DNA of 64,000 nt from Flammulina velutipes (GCA_011800155.1 CM022370.1:3472001-3536000); one strand, 5' to 3'; positions 9,954 to 23,065 are shown, numbered from the stretch's first letter. Numbers and translations: made by a program. The notes: generated from the letters alone by a model not told the origin.

Positions 9954-12900
9954 CTAGAACGCCTTTAGCCGCTCGCCAGGCATTGTGGCGCTAGAATTGG
10001 AATGACTTCTCCGAGCCAGCGGTGGAGCGTACAATGTCGCAGGATGCTCGGGGACCTTTTGGTTCCGCGCATGAGCCTGCCGCACATATGCGTACCGCTG
10101 GAAGTGATTCAGCGCCTGCAGGAATAATACCCCAACCTGTCGAACGATTAGAAAAATAAATAAAATATGTTATCGACTTGAAGCCTTACAGGGTAAGCCT
10201 TTATCTGATTGAGAAGGTCCACCGTTCCGTTACGCACCACTTCGTCTTGATGAAAGAGGCCGAAGCTCAATGGTAGAAGCCCACCACTATGTGGCATGAG
10301 ATATGATAATAACTGTGAACCATGAGGGGACTGAATCGATGACTGCGGGGCTATACGTACCTCCACGACCTGGTCATGCGATTTGACATTGTCTACAAGT
10401 GTTTGCATGAGTAATGATATCTCTGAGTCAACCATCTTCTTCGCGTGACGGAGTCGATATATTTGATGCAATACGTCGAAACCTCTGATCGGGTTTCCCG
10501 TCATAGCTTTCTTGAAATCCTAAGAGCGAAAACAAGAACGGTGAATAAATAAATATAAAAAGTACGAGGTAGGAAGCAGGAAAATTTACCTGGACGTAGT
10601 AGTGGTAGCTATTTGTTTTTCTCCAAGCGTCAACCCGCGGAGCATTGGCGCCGAGTTCTCTCATCCCCAGTGTTTCATCGTTGAACACAATGCCGCTTCC
10701 CAGCTGAGCGGAACGGCCACCATTCGACTCACAGAAGGGGCTACTTGGGTAGCTAATACTCGTCACCCCCAGTGCTTCCTCCTCATACCGTGCTGCGAGT
10801 CGGACGAACCGAGTAACGTACTCAATAAATCGTACACGAACCAAGCTTTCCCCATAATGATATTCGATGGCCGCCTTGATCTGAGAAAGGCAGTCAGCTC
10901 CAAACATCAGGACAAGAGCCGGCATTTGACGGCTTACATCTTCAATGAATAGCGTGTCCGCGTTGTTATCAGCCTTGGGAACATAATCCGTCTTGTCCTT
11001 TCCGCCGCCCTTCACCAGGTCGTCTTCGTTGCCTAACGAAGATTCGGCTTTGATCGTCCCGCTGCGTATAATAAGCGGCGGCGCTACTTGGCTAACAGCA
11101 GTGGGATACGTGGCGTGAATATCCTTCGCCACGATGACATGACCCGTGCTAATATCCAGAAGCAGATCCCAAGCACGCGACGTCTCGAATATCGGGTTTG
11201 TTACGCCGGCAATATATGCAGGTCTGGATATCAAGTTCAGGACAAACACACTTCGAAAAAAGGTAAGTTATACTTACACAGCTTCCCATTCATCCCTGTT
11301 GTTGAGATTCGCGTAGGGGAACGCACGCTCGATAAAGCCGCGCAAGACTGCCCCACAGCCAGAGCCCAGAGCGCATGCAGCGAGGACGAAGCTAGAAACT
11401 TCGCCAGCCGGTCGTTTATGGCCCAGAAAAATTATACGCTTCCCAGTTACGAGAGCATTGAAGAGGACTATTATCGCGTGCGTTTGTGGGCCGTTGGAGT
11501 GAAGATGTGGATGGAGAGGTCCAGTGACATTGCCATTGAAGACTTTGATAAGCGTTATCAGGGAGTACTAAAACGACACGCGTGAGCTGACGATGTGGAA
11601 GAGTCAAAACTGGTCATACATCACCGACTTCCTCGGGAAAGGTCGACAAGGGCATCTTGATCGGAAGTTGGTGGTCGCGGTACGCGACAGTGGTGTTGAA
11701 GAAGTGCGTGTCCTTTGCCCAGTTCGACCTCGGTATTCCGTCAAACGACCCTACAGTACTCGCCATAGGTGGCCGTAACGTTGATCCGCCGAAATGGGAA
11801 GAGTTGGAGGAGCCGTCCGTCGATCGTCGTTTACGAGTAGTACTAGAACCAACGAGAGTGCTGGTGACTCCTACAGATACTACGCTCTCTGCGTAGCCTT
11901 GATGCCCGTCGTGAGAGACGTCCTCGAGTCCGCTTTCGTCGCCCACCCATACAGCGCTCCCGCCTAGAGTAAAGGACATCTCCGAAGGTGGCGTCCGCTG
12001 CTGCGCCTGGGAATGATTCGTACTTGCAGTCCCTATGCTATCCACAGTATCTGCCCGCTCCCGCACGCGTACCGTTTCATCCCAATCCTGCGAACGGGCG
12101 GCGTTCTCATCGACGCGTCGCTCCTCCTTGTCTTTATTCCGCATCAACAGGTTGTCCTCGAAGCTCGAGAATGAACTCGTCGAAGGTGTCAGCCGATGTG
12201 CCTTCCCCGGCGCCACCGAGCTGGAAGATCCTTGCTGTTCGAATTTCTCCGCGAATATATCCTTGCGCTCTGAGCAGCGCATAACCATTTTTTCGAAACG
12301 CGTGAGGGTCGGTGCGCCTGAGAGGTCCATAGAGTTGACCGCGTCGAATAGACGCGCAAGACAGTCTTGCGATGGGTTCAGGAGGTAGTCATCCAGTGCC
12401 ATGAGCAGTACAGGCTAAAGGGGAAGGGTCAAAGGCGCGCTATCTGGTGCAAGATGGAGAGTCACTTTGAATATTTGGATAAAGGGATGTCGGGTACATA
12501 TCGCCAATGCGAGTACTTTGGCGCCTCTGATTGAACCAGTAAGAAAGGGAGATGGATACGACACGGCGCACGCACCGATTCAATGTCTTGTCATGCTTCG
12601 TCCGCACCAGGTTCAGCACGCATAGCAAATCTGGATCATCGACATCGTCGTCCTCGCCAGCGAGCTTCGATGCCTTTAAATCCGGCGAATCCAGCCCAAC
12701 GACGGGGGAGATAGTGTTGAACGGGGTTTGATTGAGGAAGAATATCGTCCAGTCGTCGACCTGCATCTCCGCTCCGTCCGGAAGCATGGACATTGCCAGC
12801 ACTCTGTGCAGCCATTAGCGCGCGCAGTTAGCGATGGGATATGCACGCACTGCTCATCGACGCCGAGCGGCTGTGGAAACTGGTATTTCAGCTGGGCCCC

Positions 12901-12960
12901 TTCTAATATGTGGAACTCGGCCAGTAATACAAACGAACAGTGGTTGCCCTGGCTGGCCAT
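9954..12960 (-). CDS. Afi1/SPA-domain protein (Arf-docking, polarity axis, DENN-like)
   Basis: The start at 12960 reads MASQGNHCSFVLLAEFHILE then GAQLKYQFPQPLG, the N-terminal docking domain of yeast Afi1. The following exon has MLPDGAEMQVDDWTIFFLNQ and LLCVLNLVRTKHDKTLNRCV. A long exon begins MALDDYLLNPSQDCLARLFD and includes a low-complexity Ser/Thr-rich insert. The SPA (stabilisation of polarity axis) part includes FPEEVGDYSLIQL-like sequence at an exon end, AYIAGVTNPIFETSRAWDLL, and a C-terminal helix region ending ATMPGERLKAF at 9954. In yeast, Afi1 binds Arf3 and helps keep polarised growth; such proteins are DENN-related. Several introns of about 50 nt interrupt it. Overall order and length fit the family well. 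Confidence 0.85.
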
Positions 12961-13508
12961 CGTTGTTTCGAGTCCTTCTCGTCGTGTAAACCCTTCAGCT
13001 GGCGTTTATGGTAGCGATCGTGATAGTGGTGGTGTGAATATCTCAACGCTTGTCAGATGCTCGGACTTCGGAAGTCCCATCAATTGTTTATTGCATCAGT
13101 GCTACTTTCAAATTCTGCAAGTTTGACGCGTTCGACTTGTCGCTATACAGAATACGGTCTAGTATCTGAAGCACCAGCCACCCCCTGGCCTGTTGTAGTC
13201 GAAATGAAGTATCATTACAAGGATTAATCCGTCTTAACATTTTGCTACACCAACTACCGATTCACTCGCTCGTTCAGATGGGGTCGCGCTGATTATTGCT
13301 AGAGCTTCGGTAGACGATAAGTAATTCTATCAACTACGTAGCTATAAGGTAGTCCGCCCGTGCATATCCAATCAAATATCATTTTCAGATCCCCAATACC
13401 GTTAGTACGTGTGTGTGTGTGTTTAACTATCATAACAAAGAAGCAAACAATGCAACCACGCCGGAAAGTATACCGAACGTGGACTCTGCGAAACATCTCA
13501 GCATCGTT
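12961..13508. other. Intergenic: Afi1-like promoter and protease 3' flank
   Basis: Both neighbouring genes are on the minus strand. The region holds a short (GT)n run at about 13408-13422 and nothing that looks coding. Confidence 0.5.
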
Positions 13509-15208
13509 TCATATCCACATATTGAAAAGCTTACTGGAAAGAGTGACTGCTGCTCCATCTGATTGACTAGTGCCCGAGCCAGATCCAGTACTAGTACCAC
13601 TGGGAGCAGGTCCAGGAGTGCCTGCTGTCGTGAGCGGGGAACCACTAGACAAAGAAGATGTGGCCGAACCTGAACTACCAACAGCGTCGGAGAGTTGGGC
13701 AAACCCAATAGCAGGAGGATCCGACGCTCTGAACACAGAGTACACATTCTTTAAGAACGTAGCACCGACGACCCAGCCCGGCGCGCCTGAACCTTCGGGT
13801 ATATTGCTCCCAGCGGTCAAGTCGAAGATACCACCGAGACACATATCGCTACCGCTCCTCTCTGGTCCAAGACTCATGTCGATGGGGTTGATGGGCCACG
13901 ACAGGCCACCGAAGGAGATCGTTACTTCGATATCAGTGTCACAGGCTGTGGAGAGCGTAAGCATGTAACCGCTGGCAGGAACAGAGCGACGAACGGAAGG
14001 AGTACAGCCCAGGTTGGCCAATGGCCGTTCTTGACCCGTCGATTGCGTCCCAGAAGCGTGCGACGTCCTCAGATGGTCCACCAATTAGAGTGGTACCAGT
14101 ATCTATCGCGGCAAGAGAGGTAGTGCCTGAGGAGAGTTCGATAGATTCGCCTTGGACAGTTAGAGCTAGTCGGTGTTAGGGTTCACGTAAGGAATGATGA
14201 TTATTGAAGGATGCTTACAGGTCATGGCGAGCAGCCAAAATGACGGAGTCCTGACAGGTAGATCGAGGAACTCGATATCACCAGTGAACAATGACGAGTT
14301 GGTTCCGCCAAGAGTGAATATTCCTCCGGGTTCCTCTGGAGATGCAGAGGCGTCTCCCCGGTACCTGTCCATCCAAAAGCTCATCTCTGGCGCAGAAAGT
14401 TCGCCACCATTGGCCAAGCCCTGCCAGAAAGGTGTTGAACCTGTTGAAGCAATGGCTTCATACGCGAGCCCCATTATACCTGACACTGATCCACTCAAGA
14501 GATTCGTTGTCGTCTGGTCAACGGCAACTATCAAAGCCAAGGATTAGAATCTGAATAGAGGAACCAGATCGACTGATGGGAACTCACGGAAGGTCTGCTC
14601 GTCGATGGTGAATGACCCCATGGATACTCTGTCTTGCGAGAGGGTGCCTGCAACAGCGCCGGAGCCATATTGAATTTGTGTTTCTGAGCCAGCACCCGAG
14701 GCTGTCTGTAATGAGGATGAAGCTGAGGTATCGAAGACAGGCGTTGAGGATGAGCAGGTCTGACAACTCGTATCGACGACCCAGAGGTCGGCTGAACCTG
14801 TGTCCAGGATAACATTTAGTGTTTGCGGTCTGTTTTAGCGGCGGTTAGTCGTTTCGCTGAAGCATTGGGGTTGTAGCATGCAGACGTACGGGTTTCCAAT
14901 GTCGACGGGCGCAAAGTAGCTTGCGTCTCGGTTCTGGGAGGAATGAATGGATTGTCGCTGCCAAGCACTGTGTTCGGACGCACCTGGTCAATCATCTGGA
15001 AGCCAGCTGAGCTTTGCCTCCTCTCTAACCGCCTCTTCACCGTGCTAGAGTAGTTGAATGAGGGATAGTGGTACTTTCCCCGCAGATTTTCAGCAGCGTC
15101 CGCCCAGTCGATGCGGCCCTCCAACGATCTGCGTACGATTGGAACATGCACTGGTTCGGCGCGGGCATTGAGAGCGACTAAGAGACAGGAAAGAGGTAGT
15201 AAGAGCAT
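13509..15208 (-). CDS. Secreted pepsin-like aspartic protease
   Basis: Family A1 endopeptidase. A signal peptide (MLLLPLSCLLVALNARA) is followed by a basic propeptide ending in RRLERRQSS. The mature enzyme includes YFAPVDIGNPPQTLNVIL with the first catalytic motif DTGSADLWVV, then the flap region (YGSGAVAGTLSQD), SGIMGLAYEAIA, and the second catalytic motif AIDTGTTLIGGPSED. After a 55-nt intron with donor gttcgt come CDTDIEVTISFGGLSWPI and WVVGATFLKNVYSVF. A Ser/Thr/Gly-rich tail follows, which may be a linker or wall-anchoring stalk; no clear GPI signal is visible at the end (KLFNMWI). Introns are short. Secretion to the wall or medium is inferred from the signal peptide. Confidence 0.9.
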
Positions 15209-15664
15209 GGTGGTCGTTAGCTAAAGAGCGAGAACAAGGAGTGAAAAGGAGACGAGTGGCCAAGCCTGTTTGCCACAAAAGAAGACCGAGATGATGACCG
15301 TTATAAACTTGGTGTAACCACGTGCGTAGTGCGTAATTCCTGATTCCTAGCGCCACATCCCTCCATCGTAATGATTCATTCTTTCAAGCCTCTATTCAAA
15401 GTATTCAAGCCTCTAACAGTGCAGAAGAACTGCAAAGATGCTCAAGATTGTCTCAAAGCGAAATCAAGGCAGTGCTCACAGCCGCACGTCGGCTGATGGA
15501 AGTGAGTGCGCAGCACCCGCCCAGCATTTGCGTTGTCATCTTCCATGACACCAGATGGACATCATCTTACTTTATACGAGCATAATTATTGAATGTATAC
15601 GATGATAGCAAGTGAATACAACTGGACAGTGGGTAGCAATGGAGATGGGCGTAGATGTATCGAT
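15209..15664. other. Intergenic: protease promoter and RBR gene 3' flank
   Basis: On the minus strand a TATA-like tttataac lies about 90 bases upstream of the protease start. No coding sequence is seen. Confidence 0.45.
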
Positions 15665-17633
15665 TTAGGCAAGGTCGTTGGGATCGGGATCGTCGAAACC
15701 GTCCACAGGCATGTTCCACTTCCATCTACCTTCCACGAAGCCATTCGCAGTGTCCTCTAATACAATCTCGTTACGTTTTGAAACGTAGACCTAAAAGGTA
15801 GAGAGTTAGATTGGATGAAGGGCGTGTTATTGGTTCTCTCACCGTCTTGTCCGTCACCTTCTGCCTCAACTGTGGAATCATCTCCGGTTCGATTGGTTGC
15901 TCCAGAAGTTCTGAAAGTTCTTCAACCGCATGTTCCAGATCACGTTGGTTGTCTTCGAAGAGCTCCTTGTGGTTGCCTTTCGCGAGGTAGTAGGCCATCG
16001 CGTACGTCCACTTGAGTGTCTCTCGACACTTGTCCGCTTCCTCGACCGCTTTCTTCATAAACTGCACCTCTATCCAAGTCAACGACGACGTGATTTGCAT
16101 GTCCTCCATCTTCTTCTCCGTCTTAGCATAAAGATCGAGGGAAAGTTTTGCGGACTGTTCGTGATTCGCCCACCGATTGTAGTACTACAAACCTACTCAG
16201 CCTAACATCTCCCAATCAAATAAAAATAAACGTACATGGAGATACCGTTCCAAAGACGCACGACTCTTGCTTTGCGCATCGCGAGCATCTATGCCTGCTC
16301 GTTCTTCGTACCGATTGCACGAGTACCACGACGTTCCATGTTCCGACCACGGACCCATACAGACCCAGCAGAACTCGTTCTTGCATTTCTTGCACGTCAT
16401 ATGGCTTCGGTAGCGATCAGCGAGCCGGAACGACAATCAAAGTAAAACACCCACTTGCATCCACCGTTCTTCTCAATCGTACTCACGCACTTGGGACACT
16501 CCTTCGTGTTGCTCTTGATCCAGTTGGCCGTTTCGCTGTCGTCTGCGCATTTCTGCAGCCACATTTTTGCCACGCTGCACACGACCGGTCGATGGTCACT
16601 ATCGATCGGGCAGCCGAAACAGAATTTGTGTTCCTTTGCGGTGGCGATGGATTCTTTGCCTGTCGTCTGCCCCGGTATGCCCCGCGCACCGCACGACACA
16701 GACGGCACCAAGGTCGTGAGACTAGACTTGGATGCAGCCCCAGGACACGAGACCGTGTTCGTGCATCCCGGGTGCGGACAGAACTTCAGATTAGGGTTGC
16801 ACGATACGAAATGACGAGCGAGTAGTTCCTGGAAGCGTGTCCAAGCGAGATCGTCCTCGCCTACCAAAACCGTTTGGACGAAAGAGTCCGGGACCACCAG
16901 TGCGCATCCTTCTGCCATGCACCGGATGAAGTTCTCGCCCTCGTCGCGTATCTTGGAAGAGACGTATGTCGTCCAACATCCCGAGCAGAACTGGTGTTGG
17001 CAGTCAAGGGACAGTGTTTGGAGGTCGGGTGCGTCGTCGAAGCAAATGGGGCAGACGAAGGGTTCGCCCTTGCCCTTGACTGGCGGCTTCGATCGGAAGG
17101 ATGAAAGGGATTTACTAGTCGTAGATCGTCCAGGTCGGGAGCGTACAGGCGAAGGCGACGAAGGCGGTTCCGGAATGGTAAGACCAGCCGCGTCCGTAAT
17201 CTTTGTGGGATTATCCATGTACTTCTCGATTAAGCGCTCCTTGTTCCATGACATGTGGCGCAGTAATATCGCAGCCATGCCCTCCTGTATGAACACCATG
17301 TTGGGAGCATGCGAATAAAGGCAGTAGGAGCACTCACGTTGACGCCCAGGATCCCACAAATATGCTCAATGTCCTGCCTCATGAGCTTCTCAACAGCGGT
17401 CTGGCTGAGTGATTCATACTCAATCTCGTATGCTCGCCTCTTCGAACCCGTTTCGACCTTGAAGTCGTCGTTGTAGCCATCCATGTCCATGTCGTCGTCT
17501 GCTATAGCGAGCTCAGCGTATGGTTCGGCGGTAGGGATCTGGAACACTTACCGTAGTCCTGGGTGCCGTCAAACATATCCTCATCATCGTCATAATCGCC
17601 GTCGTCGGAGTCGTACTCGTAGTCGGACGACAT
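15665..17633 (-). CDS. RBR-type E3 ubiquitin ligase, ariadne family
   Basis: RING-between-RING ligase that passes ubiquitin through a Cys thioester. The acidic N-terminus ([19 protein letters not shown]) is followed by a UBA-like part ([20 protein letters not shown], then [20 protein letters not shown]). RING1 is [20 protein letters not shown] and onward to FCSGCW. The IBR region follows ([22 protein letters not shown]). RING2 is [20 protein letters not shown] then [15 protein letters not shown], with the catalytic Cys in GGCKH. The ariadne C-terminal helices follow ([37 protein letters not shown]) and end [14 protein letters not shown]. The exon junction after GGCK was placed by this motif. 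Length and domain order match human ARIH1-type proteins. Confidence 0.93.
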
Positions 17634-17835
17634 CGTCTTCCAAGGTGGTGGTGGTGGTAGGAAGTCTAGCGCACCCAACCCTCGGCCGTTACCTGTGCGC
17701 TGAGTCAGGTCACGTGGGAAGGCGCGACCCGATTGCTTCGCAATTATGAACGCGTCGGGAAATATTCAGGCAGCCATAGCTTTGCTTGACAGTGAATACT
17801 AGTACAGTGTTAATTAACCGTCACTATCATGTATG

Positions 17836-20112
17836 CTAAAGGACATAAATGAAATCCTCATTTTGCATATCCGTAAGATCATCAAATGCCTGGTTGTTGA
17901 TCTCGTCCTTCGCTACACCGTCGTCGACATCTCTGTCCTTGTACTGCTCCAAAGATCGGTCTACTATTATACCAGGCTTCCCAAGGCGAATACGCTTATT
18001 CGCCTGCTGCTTGTTTCGGAAAGCAAGATAAGCAGCCGTCACCCTACGCCACATTAGGGAAGGCGGTATATTGAGGAGATTGAGAGACTTACAGCGTGAG
18101 AACTGCCAAAGCAATCCAACAGCAAAGACTGGGTATTTTTAGTAAGCGTTCCAACAGAGAAAATCGGCCGACCTACTTCGCAATAAGTCCTCTATGGTAA
18201 TAAGGCTTTTCTTCCGTTGTGTACAAGAGGGGTCCGACAATCTAGTCATAACATTATTAGTTTCCTGTAAGAGATAGAGACGCAGTGCTCACATTCCCAG
18301 CACATTGCGCGACAAAGACGATACCAGTAGTCATCAATTTCTTAGTGTGCCCAGCCGTATTCTGAGAACTCCAAGTGTACAACATGGGTTGTAGACCAGT
18401 GAAGAATGAAAGCTAACTCCGAGGTAAGTAAGGCCACTTCAGTGAGAATGTCAGACGAAGCTTACGACATAGTAACATCCGAGGAGTTTATTCCTCAGCT
18501 CAGGCTCTCGTCCAAGAAGGTACAGCGCAGTAGCACCTCCAATAGGAGGAAGAGTCAAAAAGAGAACCACTGGCCACTTTAGCTTCAGCTTGGTGGAAAC
18601 ATAAGCACCGACAAGCGTAACAACGATTTGCATCGCACTGAATGGGATGTTGAACAAGATAGTGCTGAATTGGTTGAAGCCGAAACCCTCTGCAGTGAAT
18701 AAGAGACTGATCACGACGACAAAAAATATAGGAAGAACGTACGGATGATGAGGGGACCAAAGGCTCCAATACCACCAGAAGGGACGCTGAGGACTCATTA
18801 AGTCGAGGGCATACATTTGTAGAAGTGGCACTTACGCGCAAAGGAACAACAGAGAGAACCACAAGTAGGTCTTCGGATCGAGAAATGTATCCCAGACTTG
18901 TTCCCACTTCCAAATCTTCGTCTCCGTTCCTTGGTTGTTGTCACGCAATCTTTCGATAGCTATGACTTTCTCATCGTGAGTCAGGAACTTGGCTTTGATT
19001 GGCGAATCGGGAAGGATGAAGCTACATAGAAAGGTTTTTTTGAGTGTCACGACACAAGGAAATAATACGCCGACAGCTTACAATACAATCGGCGAGCACA
19101 CGACTGTCAAAAGGCCAATGAATAGAAAGATGACCTATGATTTTGTGAGTTAGCGTTAATTCAGTGAAAGACACATACCTGGTATGGATGAAGAGAGCCT
19201 CCGATGTGCCCTAGACCCCATGATAGAAGAGAGCCAACACAACCAGTACCACCGTTCATGGCCATCCACATGGACAATCGCATAGTCTGTTCCCTTCTAC
19301 GCCACCACTAATAAACGCTTAGTAGACATAAGATCAACATGAACAGGACGAAATCACCATTTGCGTGATAGTCATAAATGCCGGTGCTGTGGACATGTGA
19401 GCGCGCGCTAAGCGAGATAAGGGCGAGGGAAGATTACCGACTGTAGCCTCGAACAAGCCGAGGAAAAACCTCGCTGCAAGAAGTCCCTTGAAATTTGTAG
19501 CGGCGGCGGTGCAGGCAACGACAGAACCCCATAGAAACACGTTGATAGCCACTTAGTATCGAGTTGTGAGTACTTTCGCCCATGCTGAGAGGATAAACGC
19601 GTACAATATTTAGCGATGGGTAGCTTGACAATAAAATAGGACGATGCAGGCTGCCACACAATTTGCGCGACGTAGACGATACTGCTCAGCCAACTGTATT
19701 GACGTCCAACGAGATCTTGTGGATTACGATCAGTCCCAAGAGAAGAAGACGTGATATCGACGCACTAGTGGCCTCAACTATACCAAAGACAGATGTATAT
19801 GACAGAGATGACCTATCCAGAATATGAGAAACACATCAGAGAGTTTAGAATCACCACTTACTTGTCCAACTGCTGCAAGAAGTAAACCAGAAGGATGACC
19901 GGCATGAGCCATAGGTCAATCTTCCTGAGTACCCGCCTGTCTTCATCCACCGTAACCTCATGATGGTTCGCACTGTCCCCCAGGATAGCCAACGCAGCGT
20001 CACCGCGCTTATTGGACGGACCAGCTTCGGCATCTTTGGAGGTTACCTGTTCTAGGCGTTCCTCCTTGATCTTGTCGATAGAAGAGCTTGACAGACGTCG
20101 CGTATCAGCCAT
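17836..20112 (-). CDS. MFS transporter, Dal5/allantoate-permease-like (anion:cation symporter) family
   Basis: Membrane carrier of about 500 residues with some ten introns. The cytoplasmic N-terminus (MADTRRLSSSSIDKIKEERL) leads to the first helix LWLMPVILLVYFLQQLDKSS, typical of the ACS/Dal5 family. Further markers are FLWGSVVACTAAATNFKGLL, AARFFLGLFEATVAPAF (the GLFEA motif), WWRRREQTMRLSMWMAMNG, and the central linker FFILPDSPIKAKFLTHDEK. The second half includes FGPLIIRSFGFNQFSTILFN and VAQCAGNIVGPLLYTTEEKP. The tail is long and acidic. Substrate is unknown; family members carry allantoate, nicotinate, pantothenate or sugar acids. It diverges from an oxidoreductase gene and probably shares regulation with it. 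Confidence 0.92.
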
Positions 20113-20485
20113 GGCGAAAAGGAAGGGAGCGAACCGTTCATTCGATCCTGCGTTTATATAGTGGATTCCAAGTCAGTGTTGGCGCGTGTGGATGGATGGA
20201 GTCCAGCGGCCCGCTGATATTTCCTAGGGAGGAATCAGCTGGGCGTTCGATCTGAAATGCATCTACAGATGATACCTTGAAAGCCAGTTCGATCCTGGGT
20301 CCAACGAAAGCTGTCTGAGCGGAGGTGCTACCGTACCCCAGACGGCGGCCTCATTTCCCCACATCTCGGAGGCAGTTTGTTTTGTGCCTCCGCTAAATTG
20401 GAGTTCGCACCGGACGGACCGTGCGAAATTCAAGTCCTTATATCGACGACATCTCCAGCCATCGTCCTCCTTGTATCTGCGCAAA
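20113..20485. promoter_or_regulatory. Shared divergent promoter of the MFS transporter and the oxidoreductase
   Basis: A 373-bp spacer between two divergent start codons. For the transporter, TATATAAA on the minus strand (20160-20153) lies 41-48 bases before its ATG. No clear TATA is seen on the oxidoreductase side. The tight head-to-head spacing suggests common control, which is an inference. Confidence 0.55.
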
Positions 20486-22079
20486 ATGGCCTCAGATAAA
20501 ATCGGCGGACGCGTCGCCATCGTTGGAACCGGTAGTCGAGCGGCCATGTTCGTTCGTGGAATTGTTGAACGTCCTTCTACTTCTGTTGTGGCTATCCTGG
20601 AACCAAATGCCGTTCGGGCTGCGTACTATAATGATCTCTTGACGACCTTGGGCGCGGCGACTGTTCCTGTATACAAGCCCGATCAATACAAGGAGATGCT
20701 AGAGAATGAGAAAATCGAGGCAGTTGTGGTAACTTGCATCGATGCCTTGCACCATCTCTATATCATCCCGGCGCTGGAAGCTGGAGGTAGGCGACCACGA
20801 CGAATAATGCGCTATCCCTCGTTATTAAAATCCCTCATAGTCCGCGTTCTCACAGAGAAACCTATGACCACCGATGTTGATAAGTGCCGTGCTATTTTGG
20901 AGACGGTACAAAGGACCGGGCGTCATCTGACTGTCACCTTCAATTATCGGTGAGCATCAACTGACGAGAAATAGAACTCGCACATTGACGCTTCGTTTCA
21001 ATCAAGGTACAATCCTGTGCACGAGTTAGTCAAAAGAACACTATCGGAAGGCAAGATTGGCACCAGTGAGCTGCAAGACAATCCATAGACGTATTGACGC
21101 CAACTTTATTGTTAGTTTTATCTGTGCACTTCGAGTGGCTGCTCGACACCGTTCATGGTGCAGATTACTTTCGTCGTTGGCACCGACAAAAGACTAACTC
21201 TGGTGGGCTCATGGTACACAAGTCTGGTCACCATTTCGATCTCGTCAATTGGTGGATCGACTCTCAACCAGAAACTGTCGCTGGAATGGGGAAACTGGCG
21301 TTCTATGGGGAAGAGGCTGGCAAGAAGCACGGCTGGGCTAGAGATTATGAGCGTGCGAGGGGAAGTGAAGCTGCTAAGACAGACCCTTTCGCTATGCACA
21401 TGGAGCAGGACGAGACGCTTCGGAAGATCTACGCTGAAGCTGAGGGAGAGGACGGATATCATCGTGATATGAATGTGAGTATTCTTTTCCTGTCAGCTAC
21501 ATCGCTCCATAATTCGACTTAGGTATTCGCTCCGGGAATAGGCATCGAAGACGACATGAGCGTCATGGTTCGATACAAATCAGGCGCTACATTGACCTAT
21601 CATTTGGTAAGACAAGCCTGTATTGTTCACTTCAGAATTTGACTTGGAGACAGACGGCGTACTCACCTTGGGAAGGCTATCGTGTAATGTTCAACGGATC
21701 CCAGGGACGCCTAGAGCTTGACGTGGTCGAATCTCAGTTCCGTCTCCCCAAAGATGCAGAGGGTATGGGAGGCCTAATTCACGGGACTGACGCCTTGCCG
21801 AACGCTGGAGGAGCTAAAGTGACTTTACATCGGTTGTGGCAGAAGCCCGAAGAGATTCCCGTACACATCGATCATTCTGCTCATGGAGGAGGCGATGTTC
21901 GTATGCTCAACGTCCTCTTTGGTCCAAAGCCAGGTGACGTCGCCGACGCAGGTGATGCTGCTAAGCAGTCAGCCAACGAGAGAGACGGCGCTCTAGCTCT
22001 TGCTGTCGGGTTACTGGCGAATGAGAGTTTCAAGACTGGGCAATTTGTAGATGTCAAAAGTCTCGGATTGCCACTATGA
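20486..22079 (+). CDS. Gfo/Idh/MocA-family NAD(P)-dependent oxidoreductase
   Basis: An enzyme family that oxidises or reduces sugars, inositols and related polyols. It starts MASDKIGGRVAIVGTGSRAA, containing the dinucleotide-binding GTGSRA turn. It continues with EAVVVTCIDALHHLYIIPAL, the family EKP motif (VLTEKPMTTDVDKC), HLTVTFNYRYNPVHELVK, and the conserved HHFDLVNWWIDSQPETV with the likely catalytic His. The C-terminal sheet domain ends FVDVKSLGLPL. An upstream in-frame Met at 20384 was rejected because MASDK sits at the expected distance from the nucleotide fold. There are four short introns; one supplies the first base of an Ile codon (GTI-LSVHFEW). Its partner is the divergent transporter, so uptake plus oxidation of one substrate is likely but unproven. 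Confidence 0.92.
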
Positions 22080-22141
22080 TTAGCACACTGTATAAGAAGA
22101 ATATAATGAGTCATGTAAAGTATAGAAGACATGAATGAGAA

Positions 22142-23065
22142 TTAGGCCTCGCACAGAGAGTTCAGAAGTCTCGCCTGCCGCGCGCATTCCTCTTCAATTT
22201 GCACGGGCATGCGTTCATCTTTCCATTTCGACCTCATTTCCAACAACAGGTACTCGAGGAACGCTGCTGCATCGATATGACAGCCAGGATCCGTGCTAGT
22301 CTCAGAGTCGATTGAGCTAGCCATAGAAGGCCGCCTCCGGCACGAATCTCGTTGCAGTTCGTTCTTGAGAGGCGAACCACCAGGTGTCCAGATTTGTCTT
22401 TTCCACTCGAAGAAGCAATGCGCAGACCGGGTTCTGCCAAAGCTCGGGCGTGCATGAACACGCAACAGCGTTGGAGCGACCTTGCGAACACTACGATTCT
22501 TCCTCCCTGTAGACGCAGTCGACGATGATTTAGGCTTGGACACTGTTTGCTTGGAGGCAATTGACCCTCTTCCTCGCTCACCCGGAGATATAGACTAGAG
22601 TGTTTTCAGCACAAGACAGAAAATAATATCCATCAAATAAGACAAGCTCACATTGGCACGTTTGCGAGTGAAAGACTTGCTATGAGAATTATCCAGAATC
22701 ATCCGGGGTTCTGGAGAGGAAGGTCGCACTGGCTGGCACTCAACGCGCCTGGTGTAGCAGTGCTGACGATATGAAAGGAGCCAGGCTTCCCTGGCCCAGC
22801 TCGGTGGCGAGAATGGCTGTTGAATAGGATGCCACGGGAACTGGCCTTCGTATGAGTCCGGGTAGGCCTCAACTATAAAGATGTCGTCGTCGTCATCCAA
22901 ATCCGACATGAAAATGAAGCCCAGTCCGAGGAGGGTGTACAAGGCCCAAGGTTCAAACATTTGCGATGGGTCAAAGATATCGAGTCGATGGATACCGTCC
23001 GGAGAGATGCAATAGAACATCACTTCTGGAAGCGATGGGGTTGCGTCTGTCGATAGTTCAGCCAT
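22142..23065 (-). CDS. Hypothetical protein
   Basis: Two exons joined by a 58-nt intron after RKRAN, phase 0. It starts MAELSTDATPSLPEVMFYCI. The N-terminal part has a hydrophobic stretch (ALYTLLGLGFIFM) followed by an Asp run (SDLDDDDD). The second half is basic and Ser-rich (KPKSSSTASTGRKNRSVRK). The C-terminus has FLEYLLLEMRSKWKDERMPV and ends LLNSLCEA. I recognise no domain. The gene overlaps no neighbour and is tail-to-tail with the oxidoreductase, 62 bases away. Confidence 0.65.

Noticed and set aside
12035..12388. Plus-strand frames inside the Afi1-like gene
   Set aside because: They are shadows of the minus-strand coding exon, which carries clear family motifs.
20384..20485. Upstream Met at 20384 as start of the oxidoreductase
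   Set aside because: It would add 34 residues with no family counterpart. MASDKIGGRVAIVG fits the usual N-terminus.
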